The position numbers and the translations under genes were made by a program. From Chromatium okenii (GTDB lineage Bacteria > Pseudomonadota > Gammaproteobacteria > Chromatiales > Chromatiaceae), in the NCBI RefSeq assembly GCF_002958735.1, contig NZ_PPGH01000035.1, positions 62,001-126,000 of the forward strand: a stretch of 64,000 bases of DNA, read 5' to 3'. How positions within the stretch are numbered: position 1 is the first letter of the stretch; each line of letters opens with the position of its first letter. Shown here in pieces: positions 1 to 8,669 of this stretch. The notes beneath the pieces were generated by a model, which searched no databases, was not told where the DNA came from, and saw only the letters and a list, made by a program, of their open reading frames with translations.

Positions 1-1011
1 GCTGGCGGACAAATTGCGACTGTTTCCGGGCGCTATTACGCGATGGATCGGGACAACCGCTGGGAGCGCACCGAATTGGCATGGCGGGCGCTGGTGGACG
101 GCGAAGGTCGCCGCGCTGCCACAGCTCGCGCCGCGATTGAAGCGGCCTATGCTGCGGGAGAAGATGATGAATTTATCCGCCCGACCGTGATTGATGGCGC
201 GGCGCAGATTCAAAACGGCGATCACGTCATTCACCTCAATTTCCGCAAAGATCGTCCGCGCCAGCTCGTTGCGCCATTATTTCAACCGAATTTCAATCAC
301 TTCGACCGACGCGGCGTGACCGCCGTCAACGTCACCTGCATGATGGAATATGACGCGACCTTTGGGCTGCCGTTTGCGTTCGATCACGATATGCCGAAAA
401 CCACGCTCGGCGCGATTTTGAGCGACGCGGGGCTGGCGCAACTCCACTGCGCGGAAACCGAGAAATACGCGCACGTCACCTTTTTCTTCAACGGCGGACG
501 CAGCGAGCCATTCTCCGGCGAAGAGCGAGTGCTGATTCCGTCGCCCAAGGTCGCAACCTACGATTTGCAGCCAGAAATGAGTGCGCCAGCGGTCGCTGAT
601 GCGGTGATTGCGGCGCTCCACGAACAGCGGTTTCCGTTCATCGTCGTCAATTTTGCGAACGGCGACATGGTCGGACATACGGCAGTGCGCGAAGCAGTGA
701 TTGCGGCAGTGGAAGCGTTAGATCGTGAAGTCGGGCGCGTGTTGGATGCAGCGGTGGACTGCGGTTATTCGGTGATTTTGACGGCCGATCACGGCAATTG
801 CGACGAGATGGTTGATCCGATCACCGGCGACCCGCACACCCAGCACACGCTGTATCCCGTGCCCTGTCTGATTATTGACGGAACGCCGTGGCGCTTGGCG
901 ATTGGCGGCGAGTTGAAAGATGTCGCGCCGACGGTGCTGGCGCTGATGGGCTTGCCGATTCCGCCACAAATGGACGGACGCTCGCTGCTGCTCGGCGCGG
1001 CGGTAAGTTGA
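1..1011 (+). CDS. gpmI: 2,3-bisphosphoglycerate-independent phosphoglycerate mutase (3' part)
   Basis: Interconverts 3- and 2-phosphoglycerate in glycolysis and gluconeogenesis, in the cytoplasm. The reading frame is open from the first base of the window, so the N-terminal part with the phosphoserine nucleophile lies outside. The remaining roughly 336 residues hold the [14 protein letters not shown] segment, [10 protein letters not shown], the metal-binding [10 protein letters not shown] and [10 protein letters not shown], all typical of the Mn-dependent family. The C-terminus (MDGRSLL) is where the family normally ends. thyA begins 5 bases downstream, so the two are probably cotranscribed. 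Confidence 0.95.
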   Translation, partial: AGGQIATVSGRYYAMDRDNRWERTELAWRALVDGEGRRAATARAAIEAAYAAGEDDEFIRPTVIDGAAQIQNGDHVIHLNFRKDRPRQLVAPLFQPNFNHFDRRGVTAVNVTCMMEYDATFGLPFAFDHDMPKTTLGAILSDAGLAQLHCAETEKYAHVTFFFNGGRSEPFSGEERVLIPSPKVATYDLQPEMSAPAVADAVIAALHEQRFPFIVVNFANGDMVGHTAVREAVIAAVEALDREVGRVLDAAVDCGYSVILTADHGNCDEMVDPITGDPHTQHTLYPVPCLIIDGTPWRLAIGGELKDVAPTVLALMGLPIPPQMDGRSLLLGAAVS

Positions 1012-1015
1012 CGCC

Positions 1016-1883
<868 letters not shown>

Positions 1884-1943
1884 GCTTGAAACCAATTCCG
1901 CTGCTGCCCGATCAATATCCAATTTAATAGAGAGAGCCATTCC

Positions 1944-3413
1944 GTGAGCGATTCGCAACGACTGTTTGAGCAGGCTATTGAGCATCAAAACGCTGGGCGT
2001 GATGAAGCAGCGAATGGTTATATCGCGCTGTGGTGGCGCTCGATCCGCAACATGCTGAGGCAAATCATCGGCTTGGAGTGCTGGAATGCCAATCCGGTCA
2101 AACCGATCCGGGGCTGGCGCATTTGCACACAGCGGTGGATTGCGCCCCAGCATCGGTGGAGTTTCGGCTGGCGCTGGCGAATGCGCTGTTGCAAGCGCAG
2201 CGTCCACTGGATGCGCAGGCGGTGCTGGACGCCGCGCCAGTGACATTGCCGAACACGCCAGCGGTGACGGCATTGCGCCAGCAACTCACGCATTCTCAAT
2301 CCAAATCAACCTGTTGCTGTCAGCCACGATCCGCTCAACGGCAAGCTAGAACAGGCGCTGAAGGAAGTGGGCGACACGCTGCTGGTCACGATTGCCGAGA
2401 CGTGCGCGTGTGTGTGCCGGCCGATATTCATGCGCAAACGACTTACGTGCTGTTGGAGCAGGGCGATTGGTACGACGCCGAAATGACCTTTGTGCGCCAA
2501 TTCATTCAGCCCGGCATGGTCGCAGTGGATTTGCGCCCAGCACGGCGCGTATGCCCTGACGCTGGCGAAACGGTTGAATGGCAATGGTAAAATCATCGCG
2601 CTGGAACCGGTACAACGTAACGCCGGATTGCTGGCGCAGAGCGTTATTGAAAATGAATTGAGCGACGTGATGACGGTGCTGCCAATCGGCTGGCGGTCAC
2701 AGCGGACGCGCAGAAATCAGTATTCGCGCTGCGCGTAAACCCAACAGTTTGCAGGGCGATCGCAGCACCGAAGCGGCAACATTGCTCACACTCGATGATT
2801 TATTGAAAGATTCGCGCTGGCCAATGACTGCGCCAATTGATTTTCTGCGATCAATGCGGGCGGTCTGGAATTGGACGTATTGCAAAGTGGAGAAATCTTT
2901 TTTAAGACCCATGCGCCATTGGTGATGTTGCGTGTGAATGAAACGACATTGTCGCCGCAATTACGCGCTGCTGTGAATAAATTGAATTGGCAGTTTTATC
3001 GTTTAGTTCCGGGAATCAATGCGCTTGCGTCAATAGACCCAGATCAACCGCTAGATGCACATCAACGCAATGTTTTTATTTGCAGTAATGCCTGCGCGAC
3101 AACTCTGCAACAGCGCAATTTGTTAATTGATAACACACAATTAACACCGCTGCCTGCGCTTTCACCTTATGAAATGCTGTGGCCATTAAGTTTGGCGGAT
3201 TATCATTATGCACAACCGCTGTTGATTGGCTGGCAAATTGCCGATCATTCTAAAGATGAACGCTGGCAAGATTATCAAGCAGCTTTAGATTGTTATCTAT
3301 TATCGCAGGATCAAAAGCTGCCATTAACTGTGCGTTATCAGCGGTTGCTTGAGAGCTTACGCCGGTTCCATGATCTTATTGAAGCAGGTGATGGACACTT
3401 GCAACGAAAATGA
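1944..3413 (+). pseudogene. TPR/FkbM-family methyltransferase, frameshifted
   Basis: A GTG at 1944 follows a GAGAG ribosome-binding site. The N-terminus (about 130 residues) is a tetratricopeptide region (DPQHAEANHRLGVLE, PASVEFRLALANALL). Then comes an FkbM-type SAM methyltransferase: FVRQFIQPGMVAVD, HGAYALTLAKRL, KIIALEPVQRNAGLL, and SLQGDRSTEAATLLTLDDLL followed by GGLELDVLQSGEIFF. FkbM enzymes O-methylate sugars or related groups. The coding sequence changes frame at least five times between 2020 and 2870. From 2871 it is open again to 3413. It sits just before a nucleotide-sugar cluster, which suggests surface glycan modification. The substrate is unknown. Confidence 0.7.
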
Positions 3414-3859
3414 GTTTTATTCGCATTCTATTCGATCTTGGCGAACGACAATCTGCGGTGTATCAAATTGAAGAATTGGTGCAGAAAATGACGTGGTTAT
3501 TAGAACCACTGCATGAAGATTTGCGCATTCAGATTAGCCGTCCATTTTTACCATTGACACATGATTTCGATCAACGTCCGGTGCAGGGTGATATTGGAAC
3601 TTGGGTGCAAGCCGCAGTGATTGAGGCGTTGGAAACCAAACGTTCGCCATCGTCTTATTTCCACAACGATTTATATTTACTCAAAAAAATATTATCGAAT
3701 CTGAATCACGGCGCAGCAATGGAACGCCGCGAACGGTTATTGAATCTGCGTTTAGGAATGCCAAAACGCGCTGCATCAACGACCGCTCCAATTGGACGGC
3801 GGCGGCAGAAAATTGATCCGAATGCGGCGGCGTGGGAACAGCTCGAAAATAACTCTTAA
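3410..3859 (+). CDS. unknown protein, possibly the C-terminal part of the preceding TPR/FkbM gene
   Basis: 149 residues from an ATG that overlaps the upstream stop (ATGA). Starts MSFIRILFDLGERQSAVYQ and ends in a basic tail (GRRRQKIDPNAAAWEQ). No domain is recognised. Residues 5-25 read like a helical pair continuing a TPR-type protein (RILFDLGERQSAVYQIEEL), and the junction lies in a short A run, so a missing or extra base could have split one long protein in two. Alternatively the genes are translationally coupled. The protein is followed 19 bases later by rfbF. Confidence 0.55.
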   Translation: MSFIRILFDLGERQSAVYQIEELVQKMTWLLEPLHEDLRIQISRPFLPLTHDFDQRPVQGDIGTWVQAAVIEALETKRSPSSYFHNDLYLLKKILSNLNHGAAMERRERLLNLRLGMPKRAASTTAPIGRRRQKIDPNAAAWEQLENNS

Positions 3860-3878
3860 ATCATTGCGGGCAACGTCA

Positions 3879-4652
3879 ATGAAAGCAGTCATTCTGGCAG
3901 GTGGTTTGGGAACGCGCATTTCAGAGGAATCGCATTTGCGCCCCAAGCCGATGGTGGAAATTGGCGGAATGCCGATGATCTGGCATATTATGAAACTCTA
4001 TTCGCATTATGATGTGAATGAGTTTGTCATTTGTTGCGGATATAAAGGCTATGTGATTAAAGAATACTTCGCCAATTATTTTCTGCACATGTCAGATGTG
4101 ACCTTTGATGTCGCAAATAATCAAATGGAAGTGCATCAGCGTAAAGCGGAACCTTGGAAGGTGACGTTAGTGAATACTGGCGCGGATACCATGACTGGCG
4201 GAAGATTAAAACGCATTGCGAATTATGTGCAGAATGAAGAAGCGTTTTGTTTCACCTATGGCGATGGAGTGAGTGATGTTGATATTGGTGCGCTCATTGC
4301 TTTTCATCGGGCGCATGGGCGATTAGCTACCGTCACCGCAGTGCAAGCGCCGGGACGTTATGGCGCAATTGAACAAACTGGAAATGAAGTGACCGGCTTT
4401 ATTGAAAAACCGCGCGGTGATGGCGGTTTAATTAACGGTGGTTTTTTCGTATTATCGCCGCAGTGTCTTGATTTAATTGACGGCGATGAAAGCAGTTGGG
4501 AAGGCGAACCACTTGCGCGTTTAACGGCAATGCGGCAATTGATGGCATTCGATCATTTTGGATTTTGGCTACCGATGGATACGTTGCGCGATAAAAATCA
4601 GCTTGAAGAACTGTGGTCTTCTGGGCAAGCACCGTGGAAACGTTGGCAATGA
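3879..4652 (+). CDS. rfbF: glucose-1-phosphate cytidylyltransferase
   Basis: Makes CDP-glucose from CTP and glucose 1-phosphate, the entry step to CDP-linked 6-deoxy sugars. The 257-residue product has the nucleotidyltransferase signature near its N-terminus (ILAGGLGTRISEESHLRPKP), FTYGDGVSDVDIGALIAFH, FIEKPRGDGGLINGGFFV and the C-terminal FWLPMDTLRDKNQLEELW, all typical of RfbF. The ATG at 3879 is chosen because MKAVILAGG is the usual start; an earlier in-frame start would add an unrelated basic stretch. The stop overlaps the rfbG start (ATGA), so the two are coupled. Confidence 0.95.
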   Translation: MKAVILAGGLGTRISEESHLRPKPMVEIGGMPMIWHIMKLYSHYDVNEFVICCGYKGYVIKEYFANYFLHMSDVTFDVANNQMEVHQRKAEPWKVTLVNTGADTMTGGRLKRIANYVQNEEAFCFTYGDGVSDVDIGALIAFHRAHGRLATVTAVQAPGRYGAIEQTGNEVTGFIEKPRGDGGLINGGFFVLSPQCLDLIDGDESSWEGEPLARLTAMRQLMAFDHFGFWLPMDTLRDKNQLEELWSSGQAPWKRWQ

Positions 4653-5716
4653 ACCCAGAATTTTGGCGCGGCAAACGGGTTTTTATCACTGGACACACCG
4701 GTTTTAAGGGCGGCTGGCTGGCGTTGTGGTTGACGGAATTGGGCGCGACCGTATGCGGCTATGCGCTTGATCCGCCAACGAATCCGAACTTTTTTACCCT
4801 CACTCGACTTGCCGAACGGTTGTCGCAGCAGCAAATTCGAGACGTGCGCGATGCGTCGGCATTAAAACAGGCGTTGATCGCTGCTGCGCCAGACCTTGTG
4901 TTTCATCTCGCCGCCCAGCCGCTGGTGCGCGAGGCGTATCGCCTGCCAGTTGACACGTTCGCCACCAATGTGATGGGCACGGTGAATCTGTTAGAAGCGG
5001 TGCGCCACAGCGCCAGCATTCGCGCTGTTGTAATCGTAACTTCCGATAAATGTTACCAAAATCAAGATTGGCTCTGGCCGTATCGGGAAACTGATCGACT
5101 CAGCGGTCACGATCCCTACGCCAGCAGCAAAGCCTGTGCCGAATTAGTCACTGCTGCGTATCGTCACAGTTTTTTGGCTGCAGCCGAAATTGCCGTCGCT
5201 AGCGTCCGCGCTGGCAATGTGATTGGCGGCGGTGATTGGGCTGCAGATCGGCTCATTCCAGATTTTTTGCGAGCACTCGATGCTGGAGAAATACTGAACA
5301 TTCGTTCGCCCAACGCGATTCGTCCATGGCAGCATGTCCTTGATCCGCTTGCAGGTTATCTGCAATTAGCCGAGCGTCTTCACGATGTAGCAGGTACGGT
5401 TTACGCCGAGGCGTGGAATTTCGGTCCCGCGGAAACGGACGCACGCAGCGTGGCTTGGGTGATGGAACGGTTGTGTGCCAAATGTCCCGAAGCCCGTTGG
5501 CGCTGCGATCTTGCGTCGCAGCCCCACGAAACCGCGATTTTGAAAGTGGATAGCGCCAAAGCCCGAATGCGCTTGGGCTGGCAACCGCGCTGGGATTTGA
5601 ATGAGGCGTTGGATCGCACCTTGTCATGGCATCGGGCGTGGCGACAAGATATTGATATGCAACAGTTTTCGCTGGCGCAAATTGTTGCGCATCACATGGT
5701 TGATGCTTTATGTTAA
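4649..5716 (+). CDS. rfbG: CDP-glucose 4,6-dehydratase
   Basis: Oxidises and dehydrates CDP-glucose to CDP-4-keto-6-deoxyglucose using bound NAD. It is a 355-residue extended short-chain dehydrogenase/reductase. It starts NPEFWRGKRVFITGHTGFKG, giving the GxxGxxG cofactor loop. The catalytic region has VTSDKCYQNQDW and YASSKACAELV (YxxxK), and the later part RAGNVIGGGDWA and RPWQHVLDPLAGYLQLAE, both diagnostic of RfbG. The ATG at 4649 overlaps the rfbF stop. The next gene starts inside its last codons. Confidence 0.95.
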   Translation: MNPEFWRGKRVFITGHTGFKGGWLALWLTELGATVCGYALDPPTNPNFFTLTRLAERLSQQQIRDVRDASALKQALIAAAPDLVFHLAAQPLVREAYRLPVDTFATNVMGTVNLLEAVRHSASIRAVVIVTSDKCYQNQDWLWPYRETDRLSGHDPYASSKACAELVTAAYRHSFLAAAEIAVASVRAGNVIGGGDWAADRLIPDFLRALDAGEILNIRSPNAIRPWQHVLDPLAGYLQLAERLHDVAGTVYAEAWNFGPAETDARSVAWVMERLCAKCPEARWRCDLASQPHETAILKVDSAKARMRLGWQPRWDLNEALDRTLSWHRAWRQDIDMQQFSLAQIVAHHMVDALC

Positions 5717-6276
5717 CAACTGCATCGCGTTTTCATTGCCAATCAACGCTAATTGCTGGCGTTGTAGTGATTGAACGGCGACCAATTCACGACCAACGCG
5801 GTTTTTTTGAGCGCGTATTCTGCGCCAATGAATTAACAGAATTCACGCATGGCAAACCGATTGTGCAAATCAATCACACGTTTACAAAACAATGCGGTGC
5901 AATTAGAGGATTACATTTTCAGTATCCGCCAGCGGCAGAAATTAAATTTGTAACCTGTGTACGTGGTGAATTATTTGATGTTGCAGTGGATATTCGCGCC
6001 GATTCACCGACTTTTTTACAGTGGCACGGCGAGCATTTAACTGCTGATAATTACAAAATGCTGGTCATTCCAGAAGGTTTTGCACATGGATTTCAGGCAC
6101 TCAGTGATGATTGTGAATTGCTGTATATGAATACGGCATATTACACACCCGAACTAGAATCTGGATTTAACCCAACCGACAAAGCATTCGAGATTCGTTG
6201 GCCACAGACAATTACCGATTTATCGCCCCGCGATGCCGTTCACGCCCCACTCGATTCTCAATTTCTAGGAATTTAG
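5710..6276 (+). CDS. dTDP-4-dehydrorhamnose 3,5-epimerase family protein (RfbC-like)
   Basis: 188-residue cupin-fold sugar epimerase. Family marks: DQRGFFERVF, QINHTFTKQCGAIRGLHFQ with the catalytic His in GLHFQ, KFVTCVRGELFDVAVDIR, VIPEGFAHGFQAL and the Tyr in NTAYYTPELESG. Because it follows rfbF-rfbG with a 7-base overlap and no dTDP-sugar genes are present, its substrate is more likely CDP-4-keto-6-deoxyglucose than dTDP-4-keto-6-deoxyglucose. Whether it acts at C3, C5 or both cannot be told from sequence. Base composition becomes more AT-rich from about here to 11.8 kb, as is common in surface-glycan loci. Confidence 0.88.
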   Translation: MLTTASRFHCQSTLIAGVVVIERRPIHDQRGFFERVFCANELTEFTHGKPIVQINHTFTKQCGAIRGLHFQYPPAAEIKFVTCVRGELFDVAVDIRADSPTFLQWHGEHLTADNYKMLVIPEGFAHGFQALSDDCELLYMNTAYYTPELESGFNPTDKAFEIRWPQTITDLSPRDAVHAPLDSQFLGI

Positions 6277-6288
6277 TTGTAACTAAAC

Positions 6289-7122
6289 ATGACTATGCCA
6301 CTAATTACAGTATTAGGCGGTCACGGTTTTATCGGAAGCCATTTACTGCAATTTCTAAAACAACAAGGACTTTCTTATTGCGCACCAGATCGAAATGATG
6401 CAACAGTTTTTACCCAACCGTTAGGTCACGTTATTTATTGTATTGGATTAACGGCAGATTTTAGAACTCGACCATTAGATACCGTAGAAGCACATATTTG
6501 TTTACTTCAACGATTCATTGAAAAAGCTGATTTTGAATCATTCACTTATCTTTCGAGTACCCGCGTTTATGCTGGCGTTGAGAACACACAAGAAGAACAG
6601 AATTTATTGGTTAATCCCAATAACGCGAGCGATTTGTATAATTTGTCAAAGCTCATGGGCGAATCCCTATGTTTGCACTGTGGTCGCCCGAATATGAAAA
6701 TAGCTCGATTATCCAATATCGTTGGTGTTTGTAACGAACCCACTAACTTTTTAACGCAACTATTAGAAGAAGGTTATAAAAATGGCAATTTGCTACTACA
6801 CACTTCTCTCGATTCAGAAAAAGACTATCTTGGAATTGATGACACGATACAGCTATTAACAAAAATTACGCTTTCACAAACGACTGGCATTTTTAATATC
6901 GCAAGTGGTGTCAACACAAAAACTGCTGAAATTGCGAATTTTTTAGCACAAAAATTGGGCTTTAAAATTACTGTAATTGAGAATGTGCCAACTTGGAGTT
7001 TTTCCGTTATTGATATTCATAAAATTAAGACTGAATTTCAATTTAATCCCCGACAACTCAATGACTACTTTCCAGATTTTTTGGATTCTTATCATCACCA
7101 GAGAAATCAATGCCATATTTAG
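6289..7122 (+). CDS. NAD(P)-dependent epimerase/dehydratase (putative nucleotide-sugar 4-ketoreductase)
   Basis: 277-residue extended SDR protein. The cofactor loop GGHGFIGSHLL lies at residues 8-18; the catalytic part is YLSSTRVYAGV and YNLSKLMGE (YxxxK). This is the usual size and layout of reductases that finish 6-deoxyhexose synthesis (RfbJ, RmlD-like, TylD-like). It lies 12 bases after the epimerase and overlaps the next gene by 13 bases. I infer reduction of the 4-keto group of the CDP-sugar; the product stereochemistry is unknown. Confidence 0.82.
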   Translation: MTMPLITVLGGHGFIGSHLLQFLKQQGLSYCAPDRNDATVFTQPLGHVIYCIGLTADFRTRPLDTVEAHICLLQRFIEKADFESFTYLSSTRVYAGVENTQEEQNLLVNPNNASDLYNLSKLMGESLCLHCGRPNMKIARLSNIVGVCNEPTNFLTQLLEEGYKNGNLLLHTSLDSEKDYLGIDDTIQLLTKITLSQTTGIFNIASGVNTKTAEIANFLAQKLGFKITVIENVPTWSFSVIDIHKIKTEFQFNPRQLNDYFPDFLDSYHHQRNQCHI

Positions 7123-7871
7123 AAACCACTCCAGATGCTGAAGCGGGTTATTTAGTAGAAAAAAAGACACGTATTGCTGCTTTTGCGCAAGATGAAGCAT
7201 TTCGCGCCCTGTCGAACGCATGGCGCATTGAAGCCTTAAAAAAGAAATACATGAATAACTATTCATGGCTTGGGCGACCAATTATTCAACTGCCAACGGA
7301 TATTGTTGCAATTCAAGAAATTATTTGGGCAGTTAAACCCGATCTTGTCATTGAAACTGGCATTGCGCATGGTGGTTCGCTGATTTTATCCGCATCAATA
7401 CTTGAATTATTAGGTCATGGAAAAGTGATAGGTGTCGATATTGATATACGATCACACAATCGTCACGCAATAGAAAATCATCATCTCGCACATCGTATTC
7501 AAATTATTGAAGGCTCAAGTGTTGATCCTGATATTGTTGCAAAAGTTCATTCTGAGGCAAAAGATGCTGCGAAAATCGTTGTTTTATTAGATTCTAATCA
7601 TACTCATGAACATGTGTTCGCTGAACTGAATGCTTATGCCAATCTTGTAAGTGTGAATAGCTACTGTGTCGTCTTTGACACCTTTATAGAAGATATGCCA
7701 GACGATTATATTTGGAATGAACGTCCATGGGGTAAAGGTAATAACCCAAAAACTGCTGTTTGGGAATGGATTAAACATCACCCAGAATTTGCAGTTGATC
7801 ACTCAATTGAAGATCGACTGTTGGTGACATCAGCGCCAAATGGTTTCTTACAGCGCGTCTCCCAGTTATAG
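7110..7871 (+). CDS. cephalosporin hydroxylase/CmcI-family methyltransferase-like protein
   Basis: 253 residues. Contains YSWLGRPIIQLPTDIVAIQE, then VIETGIAHGGSLI (SAM-binding glycine motif), GVDIDIR, and LLDSNHTHEHVFAEL with a likely metal-binding Asp/His set; it ends PKTAVWEWIKHHPEF. This is the CmcI family, which includes rhamnosyl O-methyltransferases of glycolipids. It overlaps the upstream reductase gene and is followed 11 bases later by a TylF-like methyltransferase, so both probably O-methylate the 6-deoxy sugar made by this cluster. Sugar and position are unknown. Confidence 0.85.
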   Translation: MPYLETTPDAEAGYLVEKKTRIAAFAQDEAFRALSNAWRIEALKKKYMNNYSWLGRPIIQLPTDIVAIQEIIWAVKPDLVIETGIAHGGSLILSASILELLGHGKVIGVDIDIRSHNRHAIENHHLAHRIQIIEGSSVDPDIVAKVHSEAKDAAKIVVLLDSNHTHEHVFAELNAYANLVSVNSYCVVFDTFIEDMPDDYIWNERPWGKGNNPKTAVWEWIKHHPEFAVDHSIEDRLLVTSAPNGFLQRVSQL

Positions 7872-7882
7872 CGATAAAAACA

Positions 7883-8626
7883 ATGAAAAATCTAATTTCA
7901 AGTGTCTTTTTTGGTGTTAAAAACCCTGATTTTCTTCAGGGTATTCAGCAAGCAATTAGCAACACTTCTCCTGATGGAATCTATGCAGGAGACAATATTT
8001 TTACAATTGGTCGAAATCTTAGTTTTCTTGAAAACGAAGCGTTTGTAAACGCTTGGAAAGCTCACGCTGAAACGAACATTGAACATGCGATTGTTTGGCG
8101 AATTTATGTCTTAGCATGGGTCGCAAAAAATGTGTTATCCAGAAAAATACCCGGTGATTTCGTTGAGTGTGCTTGTTACAAAGGTACTTCAGCACGGATC
8201 ATTTGTGACTATGTTGATTTTGCTCACGTGGATAAAAATTATTATTTATATGATCTTTTTGAACATGATGATTCTATGGTGCATCACGCGATGCCTGATC
8301 ATGGAGTAACGTTGTTTGAACGAGTTAAAAAACGTTTTGAGAGTTTTTCAAATGTCATTGTTACTAAAGGATTTGTTCCACAAGTTTTAGATAAAATCTC
8401 ACCAGAAAGCATTTCGTTTTTGCATATTGATTTGAATAACGCACCGGCTGAAATTGGTGCGTTAGATCGTCTTTTTGATCGACTTTCCACCGGTGGTATC
8501 TTGATATTAGATGATTATGGCTGGCGGGCTTATCGAGAACAAAAGCTGGCAGAAGATGTTTGGCTGGCAGCACAGGGATACGAAGTATTAGAGTTACCCA
8601 CTGGTCAAGGATTAGTGATTAAATAG
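7883..8626 (+). CDS. TylF/MycF-family O-methyltransferase
   Basis: 247-residue class I SAM methyltransferase. GDFVECACYKGTSARII is the SAM site, YLYDLFEHDD, SFLHIDLNNAPAEIGALD and GGILILDDYGWRAYREQK carry the Mg-binding Asp residues typical of macrocin 3-O-methyltransferase (TylF) relatives. TylF methylates a 6-deoxyhexose at C3 during mycinose formation. The context here (CDP-sugar synthesis genes plus a CmcI-like partner) fits a similar task on a surface or protein-linked sugar. Confidence 0.85.
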   Translation: MKNLISSVFFGVKNPDFLQGIQQAISNTSPDGIYAGDNIFTIGRNLSFLENEAFVNAWKAHAETNIEHAIVWRIYVLAWVAKNVLSRKIPGDFVECACYKGTSARIICDYVDFAHVDKNYYLYDLFEHDDSMVHHAMPDHGVTLFERVKKRFESFSNVIVTKGFVPQVLDKISPESISFLHIDLNNAPAEIGALDRLFDRLSTGGILILDDYGWRAYREQKLAEDVWLAAQGYEVLELPTGQGLVIK

Positions 8627-8669
8627 TGAATAGTGAATAAGTTTGTATCTGCTAATGATAAGGTGTTAC

